From the NCBI RefSeq assembly GCF_000482245.1, contig NZ_AWNH01000036.1, positions 1-64,000 of the forward strand: a DNA stretch of 64,000 nucleotides, written 5' to 3'. Both the position numbers and the translations under genes were made by a program. The notes under the pieces are model-generated. The model searched no databases. It saw only the letters and a program-made list of their open reading frames with translations, and was not told where the DNA came from. Positions 9,294-18,247 of this stretch are shown in pieces; position 1 is the stretch's first letter, and each line of letters opens with the position of its first letter. The stretch is from Leptolyngbya sp. Heron Island J. Lineage in GTDB: Bacteria; Cyanobacteriota; Cyanobacteriia; Phormidesmidales; Phormidesmidaceae.

Positions 9294-10328
9294 CTATCTC
9301 CGGGCAGGCCGATATTCAAACCGCGCACACACCACTCCGTGGTCTGAAGACCCATCTTCCTGATGGTTGTCCCAGTTGAGATGATCATTGCTGACATCCA
9401 TGCCCTTAAACGCCCACAGCCGCTGGCGAGAATTGTCATAAAATTCTTGAGAGACCAAAATGTGGTCCAGGGACTCTCGAAAATTTTGATAAATGTGGGT
9501 ATAGAACACGTTGCGATCGCTACGGTACTGCTGTAGTCGACTGACGGCGTAGAGATCGACATCGCTGCCACCCTGTTGTAAACCACTGAGGATATAGTTG
9601 GGCTGCCCCGTCAAAATGTTGAGGGTATTGCTGTTTTCACCATCATTCAGATCGCCGAGCACCACCACTGGCTCATTCGTATTTTTCATCTGCTCAGTGA
9701 GAATCATTTTTAGCGCCGTTGCTTCTGCGGTGCGGCGAATGGTGGAGATAGCTGCACCGAGGGCTTCACCATGCTGTCTGTAGTATTCATCGTCTGCCCG
9801 ATACCAGCCTTCACGATAGACTTTGGTGGGAGCCTTCGACTTAAAGTGAGCCACGTAGACAGAAATCGGAGCAGATTGTGTGTGCGCCTGCACCTGAAAA
9901 TGGAGTACTGGTCGAGAGAATCTATTTACACTGACTGAGATATCAGAGGTTTGGGCATCATCGCCACCGCTTTGCAAAATAAATTTCTCAGGAAACGCTT
10001 CAATCCAATGGGGTTCACCCACCAGCAAATCTTTGCGTACTGCACCAGCGCAGACAATCCGCTGACCGGCATGATTTTTAGGCGCTAGCAGCTGATAGTC
10101 GTTTAACTCTTCATGGTTAAAGATATCTTCTAAAGCCCCTAGATGCCACAGCTCCTGGAAGCCCCAAACATCAGCCTTGTGGTCGAGAATTGTGCGACGG
10201 CTCCACTCTAGCTTGCGCTGATAGGCTGCTTGATCCCAACCGTCTTTATCTGAATAAACTCTCAGACCCGGACGGTTAATGTTGTACAGATTAAACGTTG
10301 CAATGGTGAACTGGGTACGTCTGGCCAT
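9294..10328 (-). CDS. Endonuclease/exonuclease/phosphatase (EEP) family protein
   Basis: 344 aa, DNase I-like fold. Motifs in order: FNLYNINRPG (Asn, metal region), WGFQELWHLG (metal-binding Glu), YVAHFKSK (His), VVLGDLNDGEN (Asp/Asn), LDHILVSQEF (Asp), SSDHGVVCARFEY (catalytic Asp-His). Family members hydrolyse phosphodiesters in nucleic acids, sphingomyelin or inositol phosphates; the substrate here is not evident. There is no signal peptide, so it is probably cytoplasmic. The next downstream gene on the strand is the unknown 334-aa protein. Confidence 0.88.
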   Translation of the reverse strand: MARRTQFTIATFNLYNINRPGLRVYSDKDGWDQAAYQRKLEWSRRTILDHKADVWGFQELWHLGALEDIFNHEELNDYQLLAPKNHAGQRIVCAGAVRKDLLVGEPHWIEAFPEKFILQSGGDDAQTSDISVSVNRFSRPVLHFQVQAHTQSAPISVYVAHFKSKAPTKVYREGWYRADDEYYRQHGEALGAAISTIRRTAEATALKMILTEQMKNTNEPVVVLGDLNDGENSNTLNILTGQPNYILSGLQQGGSDVDLYAVSRLQQYRSDRNVFYTHIYQNFRESLDHILVSQEFYDNSRQRLWAFKGMDVSNDHLNWDNHQEDGSSDHGVVCARFEYRPARR

Positions 10329-10465
10329 GACGGTGATTACAGATAATGCTAGAAATCAGACTATTTGAGCAATTTTGCCACTCTTTTCTAACCTCTACAG
10401 TGCCAGAGTTTGAGATTTCTGACCTGGTCTATAGATTTAGCAACATGTCTGGCCTTCATGGGCGA

Positions 10466-10960
10466 TTATTGTGGGTTTCTGCGGGATTTTATCCGTTTCT
10501 GTGGCGGCAGAGGATTGACAATTTCGTAGGGGGCACTCCATTCGGTAAACGATAGCTGTAGCCCGGTCAGGGGCAACCGAATATCGTTTAGAGTCAGCTG
10601 ACCAAAGCGCTCTTGCTGTTGACGATGTTGCTGTTGGCGATGTTGCCAGCGATGATAGTTGTGATAAGTACGGTGACAGGAACCGCAAAGAACAACCATG
10701 GCCTGATGGGCAGAGGATGCTGTTGTTTCAACCGGCTTGAGAACACTGTAGCTATGTTTGGCAACCTTGGTTAGATGCAGGGTCCAGCGGCGGGGGTGGG
10801 CTGCGATCGCATCTCTCTCATTACCAATCCTGACCGCAAACTCATCTAACGATTCATCATGACGCCGACAGTGCCGTCCACATGCCTTGCACTGCCAACC
10901 CGCCGCTTGCTTTAGAGCAAGGGCCTGAGGCAGTTTGGCATTTTTGCTGGACGATGGCAT
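10466..10960 (-). CDS. HNH-endonuclease-like protein
   Basis: 164 aa. Two zinc-knuckle pairs, CKACGRHC (about residue 23) and LCGSCHRTYHNYH (about 92–104), bracket a basic region with HLTKVAKHSY, the spacing seen in HNH nucleases. The C-terminal part is Gln/His-rich (HRQQQHRQQQ) and then hydrophilic. It may act as a DNase or nicking enzyme, but the middle catalytic His is only tentatively placed. Monocistronic, between the EEP gene and a kinase. The ATG is chosen because the cysteine core follows after a short basic N-terminus. Confidence 0.65.
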   Translation of the reverse strand: MPSSSKNAKLPQALALKQAAGWQCKACGRHCRRHDESLDEFAVRIGNERDAIAAHPRRWTLHLTKVAKHSYSVLKPVETTASSAHQAMVVLCGSCHRTYHNYHRWQHRQQQHRQQQERFGQLTLNDIRLPLTGLQLSFTEWSAPYEIVNPLPPQKRIKSRRNPQ

Positions 10961-11040
10961 TTAAGTCGCAACACACTGTTCTGCGCCATAGCTTAGCGCT
11001 AAATGGCCATTTTGCCAGGGGGTGAGCGAAAAAATATAGC

Positions 11041-12741
11041 CTAACGAGACTCAATTACCCGCACAAAATCAGACCCCACAATGCGAGGCTGACCATCAAC
11101 CAACTGCACCGTAAATGTCCGTGCTTCCCGTTGCATTGACCCATCAGCATATATATAAGTATTCTGCCCCAAAAACTCGATGGTGTCTGACGTTTGGGAT
11201 TGCACCTGTAAATTTTCGACAGAAACTTGCTGAAACTTTTGAAAGAAATTGGGGTTAAACTGCTGAGCTACCCTGCCACCGATTTGAGTTCTTGCCTGCT
11301 CCCAAGACTGACTGGACAGATAGTCATAAAAAGTGGCCACAGCGGTTTGGGCCGTAGTTGGGTTTAAGGCCCCTGTTTCCGGTGGCTCCGCTGAAGCCGT
11401 TTCCCCAGGGGCAGGGTCTGCTGGCTCCACCGGTGGAGCTGCAGTCACAATTTCCTCTGGTTGTTCGGTTTCAGTATTTTCATCCAGGGGTTCAATGGGA
11501 ACTGCTGGAGTAAACTCTTCCGTTGCAGGCTCAATGGGAGCCGCTTCGGTCACTGCAGAAGGCTCGCTGGAATTGGTCTCTGCAGGTAGAGAGACGGCAG
11601 GCGGTGTTGACGTCGAGACCGTAACCTCAGGATTACTAGGGGCTGCCGAGGTACAAGCGCGTCCAATTAACAGACCAAGACCCAAAATAGCAGCACCAGC
11701 AGCAATGGCGGGCATCTTTCTGGGTGAGGGTGGTGGTGATGACACCACTTCCGTCGCCATAGAACTTTTCGGACGGTTGGCCACAGGTGACGGTTGAGGA
11801 GGGCGGGCCATCGCAGGGACCGTCACCTGAGTAGGTGGCGGGGCCACAGGTCTATTGACCGGCGGCCTGTAGGCAGCATTATTCAGCGCTGATGGTAGCG
11901 ACTGCAGAGCGTTCAAGGTCGCTTTTGCCGTAGGATACCGAGCCCGAAAGTCGTAGCGTACCATGGTATCCAAAATCGTCATCAGCTCCAGCGGAATGTG
12001 GGGCGCATAGTGATGCCAGTCCAGCTCTCCGGTTTGGGCATTGGGTGCAAGCTGTTTGGGGGAACGACCGGTCAGAGCCTGAATACCCATAATGCCGACG
12101 GCATAGACATCACTGCTGAACTGAGGCTGACCAGCCAGTTGCTCACTGGGCATGTAGCCCTGGGTGCCAATGGAAATGGTGTGGCTGACGCCGGGACTTG
12201 ATGCAGCCAGTTGGGTACCCGCGCGTTTGACAGCGCCAAAATCAATCACAACGATGCGATTATCGCTGTGTCTGCGGATCAGGTTTGAGGGTTTCAGGTC
12301 TCGGTGAATCACCCGATGTTCATGGACAAAGGCCAGTGTGTTTAACACATCCTTAAGAAAGTCCACTACCTTAGGCACATCCCAGGGAGCGAGTTCAAAT
12401 TCGTCTGCCAAGGAATGGCCTTCTATCAGCTCTTGGGCCAGATAAAACTCTTTATTATCTTCAAAGTGAGCCAGCAGGTGCGGAATCTGGACATGGGACC
12501 CCAGCTGATATAGCACTTTGGCTTCTGTATCAAACAGACGGCGGGCGACCTGCAACCGCTGTGCATCGTCTACCTGCGGTTTGAGCTGCTTGATTACACA
12601 CAGGGGATGCCCCGGCAGGTGTAAGTCCTGGGCTCGGAAGGTTTGACCAAAGCCTCCGGTGCCTAGTTGTTCTACGATTTTGTACCGACCGCCTAGGGGC
12701 TGGTCTGATCCGGGGCGGGATCGTAAAAAGTTTAGAGCCAT
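11041..12741 (-). CDS. Hanks-type Ser/Thr protein kinase, membrane-anchored
   Basis: 566 aa. The kinase domain at residues 15–280 has glycine loop LGTGGFGQTF, ATP-binding Lys in CVIKQLKP, catalytic loop HRDLKPSN, DFG in VIDFGAVKR and activation segment SIGTQGYMPSEQ. All key residues are present, so it should be active. A Pro-rich linker leads to one transmembrane helix (about 340–362, AIAAGAAILGLGLLIG), then a long Pro/Glu/Thr-rich spacer and a C-terminal domain of about 110 aa (TFYDYLSSQSWEQARTQIG onward) resembling an NTF2-like sensor fold, outside the membrane. The kinase domain is closely similar to that of the kinase at 18470–20410. Confidence 0.92.
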   Translation of the reverse strand: MALNFLRSRPGSDQPLGGRYKIVEQLGTGGFGQTFRAQDLHLPGHPLCVIKQLKPQVDDAQRLQVARRLFDTEAKVLYQLGSHVQIPHLLAHFEDNKEFYLAQELIEGHSLADEFELAPWDVPKVVDFLKDVLNTLAFVHEHRVIHRDLKPSNLIRRHSDNRIVVIDFGAVKRAGTQLAASSPGVSHTISIGTQGYMPSEQLAGQPQFSSDVYAVGIMGIQALTGRSPKQLAPNAQTGELDWHHYAPHIPLELMTILDTMVRYDFRARYPTAKATLNALQSLPSALNNAAYRPPVNRPVAPPPTQVTVPAMARPPQPSPVANRPKSSMATEVVSSPPPSPRKMPAIAAGAAILGLGLLIGRACTSAAPSNPEVTVSTSTPPAVSLPAETNSSEPSAVTEAAPIEPATEEFTPAVPIEPLDENTETEQPEEIVTAAPPVEPADPAPGETASAEPPETGALNPTTAQTAVATFYDYLSSQSWEQARTQIGGRVAQQFNPNFFQKFQQVSVENLQVQSQTSDTIEFLGQNTYIYADGSMQREARTFTVQLVDGQPRIVGSDFVRVIESR

Positions 12742-13085
12742 AGGGGTAAGAAGTCAGGGGGAGTAAGTGGCTGTAGTGATCGGTATCGGACAAATATACT
12801 TCGGTGACGTCTTTATCTGAGGTTACAGGATCTGCAGGGGACTCTATATTTTTCTCTAGGGTGACTGATGAATCTTGATAATATTCATATTTTTCACTTA
12901 TACAAGGGGGGCAACCGTTGTTGATAAATAGGTGCCTCTTTGTGCGTGGTTTCTAAGGTACACAGCACAAGATTATGACTCTAGGTCGGTGCAGCGCTTT
13001 GGATAGATAAACTCTATGGTCAACTTAGGGAGTGTCTATGGGTAAGGCGTAATGGTCCAGCGCTGACCAGTCAGTTGGCAAATAA

Positions 13086-13112
13086 AAACCCCAGTGATAA
13101 ACACCGGGGTTT
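13086..13112 (-). terminator. Rho-independent terminator reading leftward
   Basis: Stem AAACCCCAGTG / CACCGGGGTTT (11 bp with one G·U pair) and loop ATAAA. On the minus strand the stem is followed by TTTTTATTT, the U-run. No minus-strand gene ends close to it: the nearest upstream minus gene (MscS) ends 2.6 kb away at 15685. Confidence 0.65.
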
Positions 13113-13198
13113 GGGTAATACGTAGAATTTTCAGCTAGACCCACTTAATATGCCTGCTTAGCGAAGAAAACTATCGCAACTGAGTAAAAGTACTTTTG

Positions 13199-13204
13199 TA
13201 TAAT
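13199..13204 (+). promoter_or_regulatory. Candidate -10 element TATAAT
   Basis: Perfect TATAAT 30 bp before the GTG of the interrupted gene, just after a palindrome AAAAGTACTTTT (13187–13198). No convincing -35 box at the right distance, so confidence is modest. Confidence 0.4.
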
Positions 13205-13233
13205 TGGCAGCATGATAATAAACGTGAATAAGC

Positions 13234-13974
13234 GTGAGTAGTATTGATTGGTTTAACCTGACTGCCAGTAGCGCAAGTATTGTTGGTCTAGTTTTAGCTG
13301 TAGTCGGCATATTGTTAGCGATTTACTTCTTTGTCAGAAGCAATAACGTAAAATCATTAGCCTATACATCCAAAACTGTTCAATTTATAGATGCCATACC
13401 TGGTGATAAACTTTTAAGCTTGACTTTCAATGGCCAGCAGATCAATAAAATATCGCTCACCAAAATAGCTGTTTGAAACAATAGCAACAATGTTATTGAA
13501 GAAAGCGATTTTGCTCGTCTAAGGCCACTCATTATTACTATGGAAAATCCTGATTTAGAACTAGACACATACAAGATATATAGTGGAGAAGAAACTAATA
13601 ATTTAAGATTTCTAAGGCTTGAAAATAAATCAATAAGACCTTTATTTGATTATTTTGGCCCAAGAGAAGGATTTATTGTTACAGTTCTACATCAAGGCGA
13701 TACAGAGACAGAATTTAGTATCCAAGGTGTTTTCAAGAACAAGGCACACAACAAGATAAGATATGAAGCAATTTCAGATGACTTAGAGTCTTCTTTCAGA
13801 ATAAATCCATTTTTGTCATTTCCATTTATGTTTTTACCTATATTGGAGAAATATCTGAATTACATTGCGACTATGTTATACAGAAGGTTAACAAAACAAC
13901 CCATTTGGTTGGACAAGTTTAGATCGGATGATTGGTCTATAGGCGAAGAAAATCTTATCAATTGGGTTCAATAA
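13234..13974 (+). pseudogene. Membrane protein gene interrupted by in-frame TGA
   Basis: One reading frame from GTG 13234 to the stop at 13974 (246 codons) is open except for a TGA at 13474–13476 (codon 81). The first part has a transmembrane segment (SIVGLVLAVVGILLAIYFFV, residues 15–34) followed by a beta-rich region. The part after the stop continues the same frame as NNSNNVIEESDFARLRPL, the pattern 'iWN.gN..I..sDfa..rPL' that I associate with such proteins, so TGA probably replaced a TGG tryptophan codon. A second hydrophobic stretch lies at the C-terminal third (SFPFMFLPILEKYLNYIATM). The two halves could be translated separately (ATG 13540). AT-rich, unlike its neighbours; function unknown. 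Confidence 0.7.
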
Positions 13975-14103
13975 ATAAAAAATATACTTGATTTAGTAAG
14001 ATTCTTTATTCTCATATTTACTATCTAAATGTCATTTGATTCTATTTCTATGATCAAAAATATTAGCTAATCAGTCAGTTTCATGTATAAGAAATAAATT
14101 TAT

Positions 14104-15294
14104 ATGAGTGATCTTCAGCCATTGTTTTCAGTTACTTTCCCAACAGGTGGATATAACCCTGAAATATCAATAAATGGTCAAACTCTAGATAAAGAGAAAG
14201 CTTCTTTTGATATTGAGTTTGAGCAAGGTAATCCTAACTATGCTCATATAGCCATAAATGATCGTAAAATTTACGGAGATATAGTTAATCATCCAATTTA
14301 TCGAATACTTCTGGGTATCAGAAGTTTGACTTTTAATTCTCCACCTGGTCTAAATTTTGAATTCGAAAGTTTTCGATTTTATCGTTTTAGTTTAATGCCA
14401 CATAAAGCAAGAGGAAAATTCAAACTGAAGTTTGAATTTCATCTTGACATGTTAGAGCACAATTCTATTTTTTTGTCCGCAAGAGAGTTCTTAAATAAAT
14501 TTACTATTCTTATTGGTGATAATGCGTTCATTTCAAAACATTTACAAAATATAGATTTAGATTCTGATGAAGATGCACTTAAAGAAGCAATATATACAGT
14601 GACTACAAAATGGAGGAATGACTCTGAAAAACCTCTGAGATACATTGTCGACAGTTATCTTGAAATCTTTAAAAGAGCATATAAGTTAATACTAGAAGAA
14701 CAGAAATCGTCCTTAAATCATGATTCTTTGACTGAGAAATTCAACTTTCCACCAGAAGTTAAAACGGCATGTGAGCAATACCTTTTGTATTTTTCAGAGT
14801 TCTTAAAAGATATTGGCATTGAAGTAACGGCTAGTATTACTGAAGAAGTTGAAAATGTAATTCTTGCAGTTGAACCTAAAAACAAGGAAGAAGCATTAGA
14901 AAATATAAGCCAACTTCTACAACTCTATTTGCAGCTACCCACTAGTTCTGTAGTTAATTCATATCAGCCAGCATCAGAACTCAGCTTTCCAGCACAAAAA
15001 CTACAAGCTCAAGTTCTACAACTGCAAAGCCAATTAGCCTTAGCGAATGCAGAAAAACAATATTTAAATGCAACTATTCAACAGCAGAGTAATTTAATTG
15101 CTCAACAGGCTCAAACTATACAAAGTCAGCAATTTACGGCTCAAGTATTAGTGGATTCACTTCAAAAGCAGGAAGACGATGAAGAAGAGTTGGTAGGAAA
15201 AATCATACGGATCAAGGATTATGAGGCGGGTCCAGTTTCTATTGGGCTTCCTGAATTACTGAGAAGGCTAAAAGCGTTGTTTGGCAGTAGTTAG
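14104..15294 (+). CDS. Unknown protein with C-terminal coiled coil
   Basis: 396 aa, no family recognised. Residues 1–110 are beta-rich and aromatic (FPTGGYNPEISINGQTL, then FEFESFRFYRFSLMPHKARG). Residues 110–250 are mostly helical with many charged residues. Residues about 295–350 form a Gln/Leu-rich coiled coil (QKLQAQVLQLQSQLALANAE, then IAQQAQTIQSQQFTAQVL), followed by an acidic patch EDDEEEL and a short C-terminal segment (GPVSIGLPELLRRLKALFG). There is no signal peptide. Like the interrupted gene 130 bp upstream it is strikingly AT-rich, with A/T third positions, which suggests recent horizontal transfer. It could be a structural or effector protein; no function is claimed. Confidence 0.75.
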   Translation: MSDLQPLFSVTFPTGGYNPEISINGQTLDKEKASFDIEFEQGNPNYAHIAINDRKIYGDIVNHPIYRILLGIRSLTFNSPPGLNFEFESFRFYRFSLMPHKARGKFKLKFEFHLDMLEHNSIFLSAREFLNKFTILIGDNAFISKHLQNIDLDSDEDALKEAIYTVTTKWRNDSEKPLRYIVDSYLEIFKRAYKLILEEQKSSLNHDSLTEKFNFPPEVKTACEQYLLYFSEFLKDIGIEVTASITEEVENVILAVEPKNKEEALENISQLLQLYLQLPTSSVVNSYQPASELSFPAQKLQAQVLQLQSQLALANAEKQYLNATIQQQSNLIAQQAQTIQSQQFTAQVLVDSLQKQEDDEEELVGKIIRIKDYEAGPVSIGLPELLRRLKALFGSS

Positions 15295-15684
15295 GTAGCC
15301 TCGTTAGGCATACATTCTTGCTTTGTTAGGTCAAATATAGTGATGCCTAGGTGACTGCATAAACAATTTCGGTTGAGCAAGTAGGTCTACAAGAGTCCTC
15401 CCTTACTAAGGGTAGGTGCCGTAGGCGGAGGGGTCTCGACTGTTTGCGCTAGTTATCCAGACCCCTCCCTGACGGTTCCCCTTGCCAAGGGGAACCAAAT
15501 ATCATCAAGCATCTCAAAACGGCAGATTATCTACAAGCAATCAGGGCTCTTCTGGAAGACTTTTCCTTTTTAGCCGCACTTTCAAAAATTCAACAAAAAC
15601 CTAATTGATAGCTGGAAGCTTTGCTTCCTTAAGGTTTTCAAAATCCCTTAAAACTGTTGAAAAACTCTTCGCAAACCTCGATCA
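15295..15684. other. Non-coding region (390 bp) with dispersed repeat
   Basis: No gene. It contains the repeat at 15395–15496 and, near the right end, a small hairpin GGAAGC-TTT-GCTTCC (15614–15628) that may help end the MscS transcript on the minus strand. Confidence 0.5.
15395..15496 (-). repeat. Dispersed palindromic repeat, copy 1
   Basis: About 100 bp. Its reverse complement matches the element at 37755–37853 in both arms: CCCCTTGG.AAGGG near one end, and CCCCTCCGCCT..GG.ACCT.CCCTT.GTAA.GGAGGAC at the other. Each arm can fold on itself. Non-coding; resembles the short mobile-type repeats scattered through cyanobacterial genomes. Confidence 0.7.
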
Positions 15685-17679
15685 TCAGTTTTGATAGAAC
15701 CGATAAAGAACCTGACTATCCTCAAAGTCTTGCCCCTCTATTTCTGCAATAATCAGACCTTTATGCAAAAGCCATTGACCTACTAGCATTGCCCCATCAT
15801 GGGTGTAGTCCCGCTTTTGCTCCAGCCAATCCACAGCATCTGTTCCTGTAAAGTAGGTAGGCTGAGTCAATTCAGTCTCCTCGGTCTCTGGCTGCTCTGG
15901 ATGAGCCTGCAGTTCAATCCCGTATGGCCCCTGCATCGCCTCAGCTAACGCTTCCAGATCGAGATTAGCTAACAGATCCGGTAGCGGTGACGACTGTTCT
16001 GTAGTTTGTTCAACCGGTGCTTCGGCTGATAGGTCGGCTGACGAGAGCGATAGCGAGCTGGGCTGAGTGCTAGCCTGACCAGATATACCAATAGCCTGTT
16101 GTTTGAGTAGTTCCAAAATCTCGTCTAGCTGGGGCGATCGCAAATGCAGATCCTGTTGAGGAAACGGCACCTCAAGGCCATGACGTCGCAGACTATCTTC
16201 GATCGCATAGTTCAAATCACTTTTCACCCGAAACTGTTTGCGCGGGTCACCAGTCCACACCATAATCTCAAAATTGAGCGAACTATCCCCAAAACTTTGA
16301 AACCAGATCTCTGGTTTCGGGCGTAGCAACACTTCCGGATGTCGTTTGACCGCTTCCAATAACGCAGTTTTTACCTGGGCAATATCAGACCCATAAGCCA
16401 CACCCACCGGCACCCGCAGCCGAGAAACCGGATCGCCATGGCTCCAGTTGATCACCTCGCTTTCTAAAAACCGTGAATTTGGCACAATAATAGTGACCTG
16501 GTCGAGAGTATTAATCTCCGTACTGCGGGCTCCCACCTGTTTGACAATACCCACCAGGTCACCAATTTTGATAAAGTCTCCTACCTGAATCGGGCGCTCC
16601 AGGGTGATGATAAAACCACTAATAAAGTTGTTGGTGATGTTTTGTATACCAAAACCAAGACCTACACCTAGCAGACTGGCTAAAATGGCAAGAGAACTAG
16701 CGTCTATGCCCAGGATCTGGAGCAGCACTATCACCCCTAAAAAGAGCAGGCCATATTGCACCAGGATGCTGAGAATATCCTGGAGTCGGGGTTCTATCCG
16801 GGCTCTTTGCAATACATAGTTACGGAAAAGTTTGGAGATTACCTGGGCCGCCGACCACAGACCAATGGTGAGGGCCAACAGCAGCAGCAGGTTCAGGGCC
16901 GAGTACTGGTTATCCCCCAGGGCAATATTATTGGCAGTGAGCAGTGTAGAAACCGTATGACGCCAGCTGCGTAGCTGTGGAAACAGATCGGTAATGTAAA
17001 TGGCAACAATCAGCCACAGACCTACTTTTAGACCGATTAACCCCAGTCGCCAAAAGAATTTAGCTGGCTCTTCCCAAGCGGTTGAGGCATGGTTGGGGGA
17101 GAGAAACCATTGGTTTAAAGCCCGAGTAGCGCGGCGACCGACAATGCGCAGGAGCAGATGGATGGCGATCGCACCCCCTAACACCACCAGCCCATAAAGC
17201 AAGGCCCGCTGCAAATAGGCTGGACTGCGTTCTCGCTGGCCATCGCGCAGGGCCTCTTCCAGGAGGCGAGCCCAGTCGTTTGCCTGTTGCTCCAGCTGAT
17301 AGCCAGGGGTCTTTAGATCAACCTCTGTTACTGTTGCTAGCAGGACTCCCCGACTTTGCAAAGTAACTAGACCCGTTTCCTCAACAATAACCACCTCAAT
17401 TTCAGGCGGTTCAGGTTTTTGCACCTCTTCCTGCAGCCGCTGATTAATGCTGCGGGCACGAGCGGCGGCTGTAAAATTGCCAACTCCCTGGATGTCAAAA
17501 ACGCGACTACCATTGACCACAACCTTCGCTGTTGGCTCCCTGAGCGGAGATGGCTGCGATCGCACCGGGGAGCTCAAACCTAGCCAAATGCAAACCATCA
17601 GGGCCAGACCGAGCCAAACCCAGGGTTTAAAGCGGCGTAGCAGGCGTTTAGACCGTCGTGGAAATCTCAAGGGCACCAA
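15685..17679 (-). CDS. MscS-family mechanosensitive channel with DEP-like C-terminus
   Basis: 664 aa. An N-terminal signal/anchor segment (residues 17–36, VWLGLALMVCIWLGLS) precedes a periplasmic domain of about 120 aa. Four or more membrane helices follow between about 155 and 350. The pore-lining TM3 motif LGVGLGFGIQNITNNFISGF and RPIQVGDFI identify the MscS beta domain, and the cytoplasmic vestibule continues to about 500. After a Ser/Pro-rich linker the last 65 residues (TYFTGTDAVDWLEQKRDY, then LVGQWLLHKGLI and VLYRFY) read like a DEP domain. The start is TTG 17679 (or GTG 17676), 32 bp inside the upstream FHA gene, so the two are translationally coupled. Role: turgor or ion release, perhaps gated by phospho-signalling (inference). 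Confidence 0.9.
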   Translation of the reverse strand: MVPLRFPRRSKRLLRRFKPWVWLGLALMVCIWLGLSSPVRSQPSPLREPTAKVVVNGSRVFDIQGVGNFTAAARARSINQRLQEEVQKPEPPEIEVVIVEETGLVTLQSRGVLLATVTEVDLKTPGYQLEQQANDWARLLEEALRDGQRERSPAYLQRALLYGLVVLGGAIAIHLLLRIVGRRATRALNQWFLSPNHASTAWEEPAKFFWRLGLIGLKVGLWLIVAIYITDLFPQLRSWRHTVSTLLTANNIALGDNQYSALNLLLLLALTIGLWSAAQVISKLFRNYVLQRARIEPRLQDILSILVQYGLLFLGVIVLLQILGIDASSLAILASLLGVGLGFGIQNITNNFISGFIITLERPIQVGDFIKIGDLVGIVKQVGARSTEINTLDQVTIIVPNSRFLESEVINWSHGDPVSRLRVPVGVAYGSDIAQVKTALLEAVKRHPEVLLRPKPEIWFQSFGDSSLNFEIMVWTGDPRKQFRVKSDLNYAIEDSLRRHGLEVPFPQQDLHLRSPQLDEILELLKQQAIGISGQASTQPSSLSLSSADLSAEAPVEQTTEQSSPLPDLLANLDLEALAEAMQGPYGIELQAHPEQPETEETELTQPTYFTGTDAVDWLEQKRDYTHDGAMLVGQWLLHKGLIIAEIEGQDFEDSQVLYRFYQN

Positions 17680-18247
17680 CTTCCGGATTAGAGATATTTA
17701 GAGAGGATTCTGCTGGGTCAGAGTCAATCGTAGGCCGAGCCCGGTTGAGTAATACCTGGGCAGCAAACCACAGACCAATCCCGAGCAGTAGCAAAACACC
17801 TCCCCCCAAGACCCACCCCAAAATCGCATTAGGTTCTGTAGCCATCTCACTTTTAGCAACGTGGCTATACTCACGATTCAATTCAGTAGAGTTAGCATCC
17901 GTGTCATTGACAATCACAGCCGTTAGTTTAAAAGGACCAATCCTAATGGTGTCTTTGGTCCTCAATGCTTGACCCGTTTGCTGAATTAATCGACCGTTGA
18001 GAAATGTGCCGTTAGCACTTTTGTCTGCAATATGTAGCTGCCGATTGACCATGGAAATAATGGCGTGGCAGCGCGATACCTGTTGGTGGCTCAACTCCAG
18101 ATGAGATACCGATTGATGGTCTAGCTGGGTGGGCATCTTGCTGGCCTCACGGCCAATAGCAACCGGCAGCTGACGTGACGCATACTGGGATTCTCCAGTG
18201 ACCGGATCTTCCCAATTTAGTTGAATAACGACCGGCTTACCTGACAT
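17648..18247 (-). CDS. FHA-domain protein with C-terminal membrane anchor
   Basis: 199 aa. An FHA domain at about residues 25–110 has IGRE (phosphate-loop Arg), LSHQQVSRCHAII (Ser/His of the consensus SRxH) and DKSANGTFLNG (the NG turn). Such domains bind phosphothreonine peptides. One transmembrane helix follows (about 142–166, ILGWVLGGGVLLLLGIGLWF), then a short polar tail. The 3' end overlaps the MscS gene by 32 bp, so they form an operon. It is divergent from the TPR-containing kinase at 18470, a plausible source of the phosphothreonine signal. Confidence 0.92.
   Translation of the reverse strand: MSGKPVVIQLNWEDPVTGESQYASRQLPVAIGREASKMPTQLDHQSVSHLELSHQQVSRCHAIISMVNRQLHIADKSANGTFLNGRLIQQTGQALRTKDTIRIGPFKLTAVIVNDTDANSTELNREYSHVAKSEMATEPNAILGWVLGGGVLLLLGIGLWFAAQVLLNRARPTIDSDPAESSLNISNPEVGALEISTTV

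Larger units (their letters stand above)
12742..13233. other. Non-coding region (492 bp) left of the AT-rich segment
   Basis: No gene supported. It holds the upstream region of the kinase gene (minus strand), a hairpin at 13086–13112 and, at its right end, a TATAAT at 13199–13204 preceding the broken gene at 13234. Base composition drops in GC from here rightward. Confidence 0.5.
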
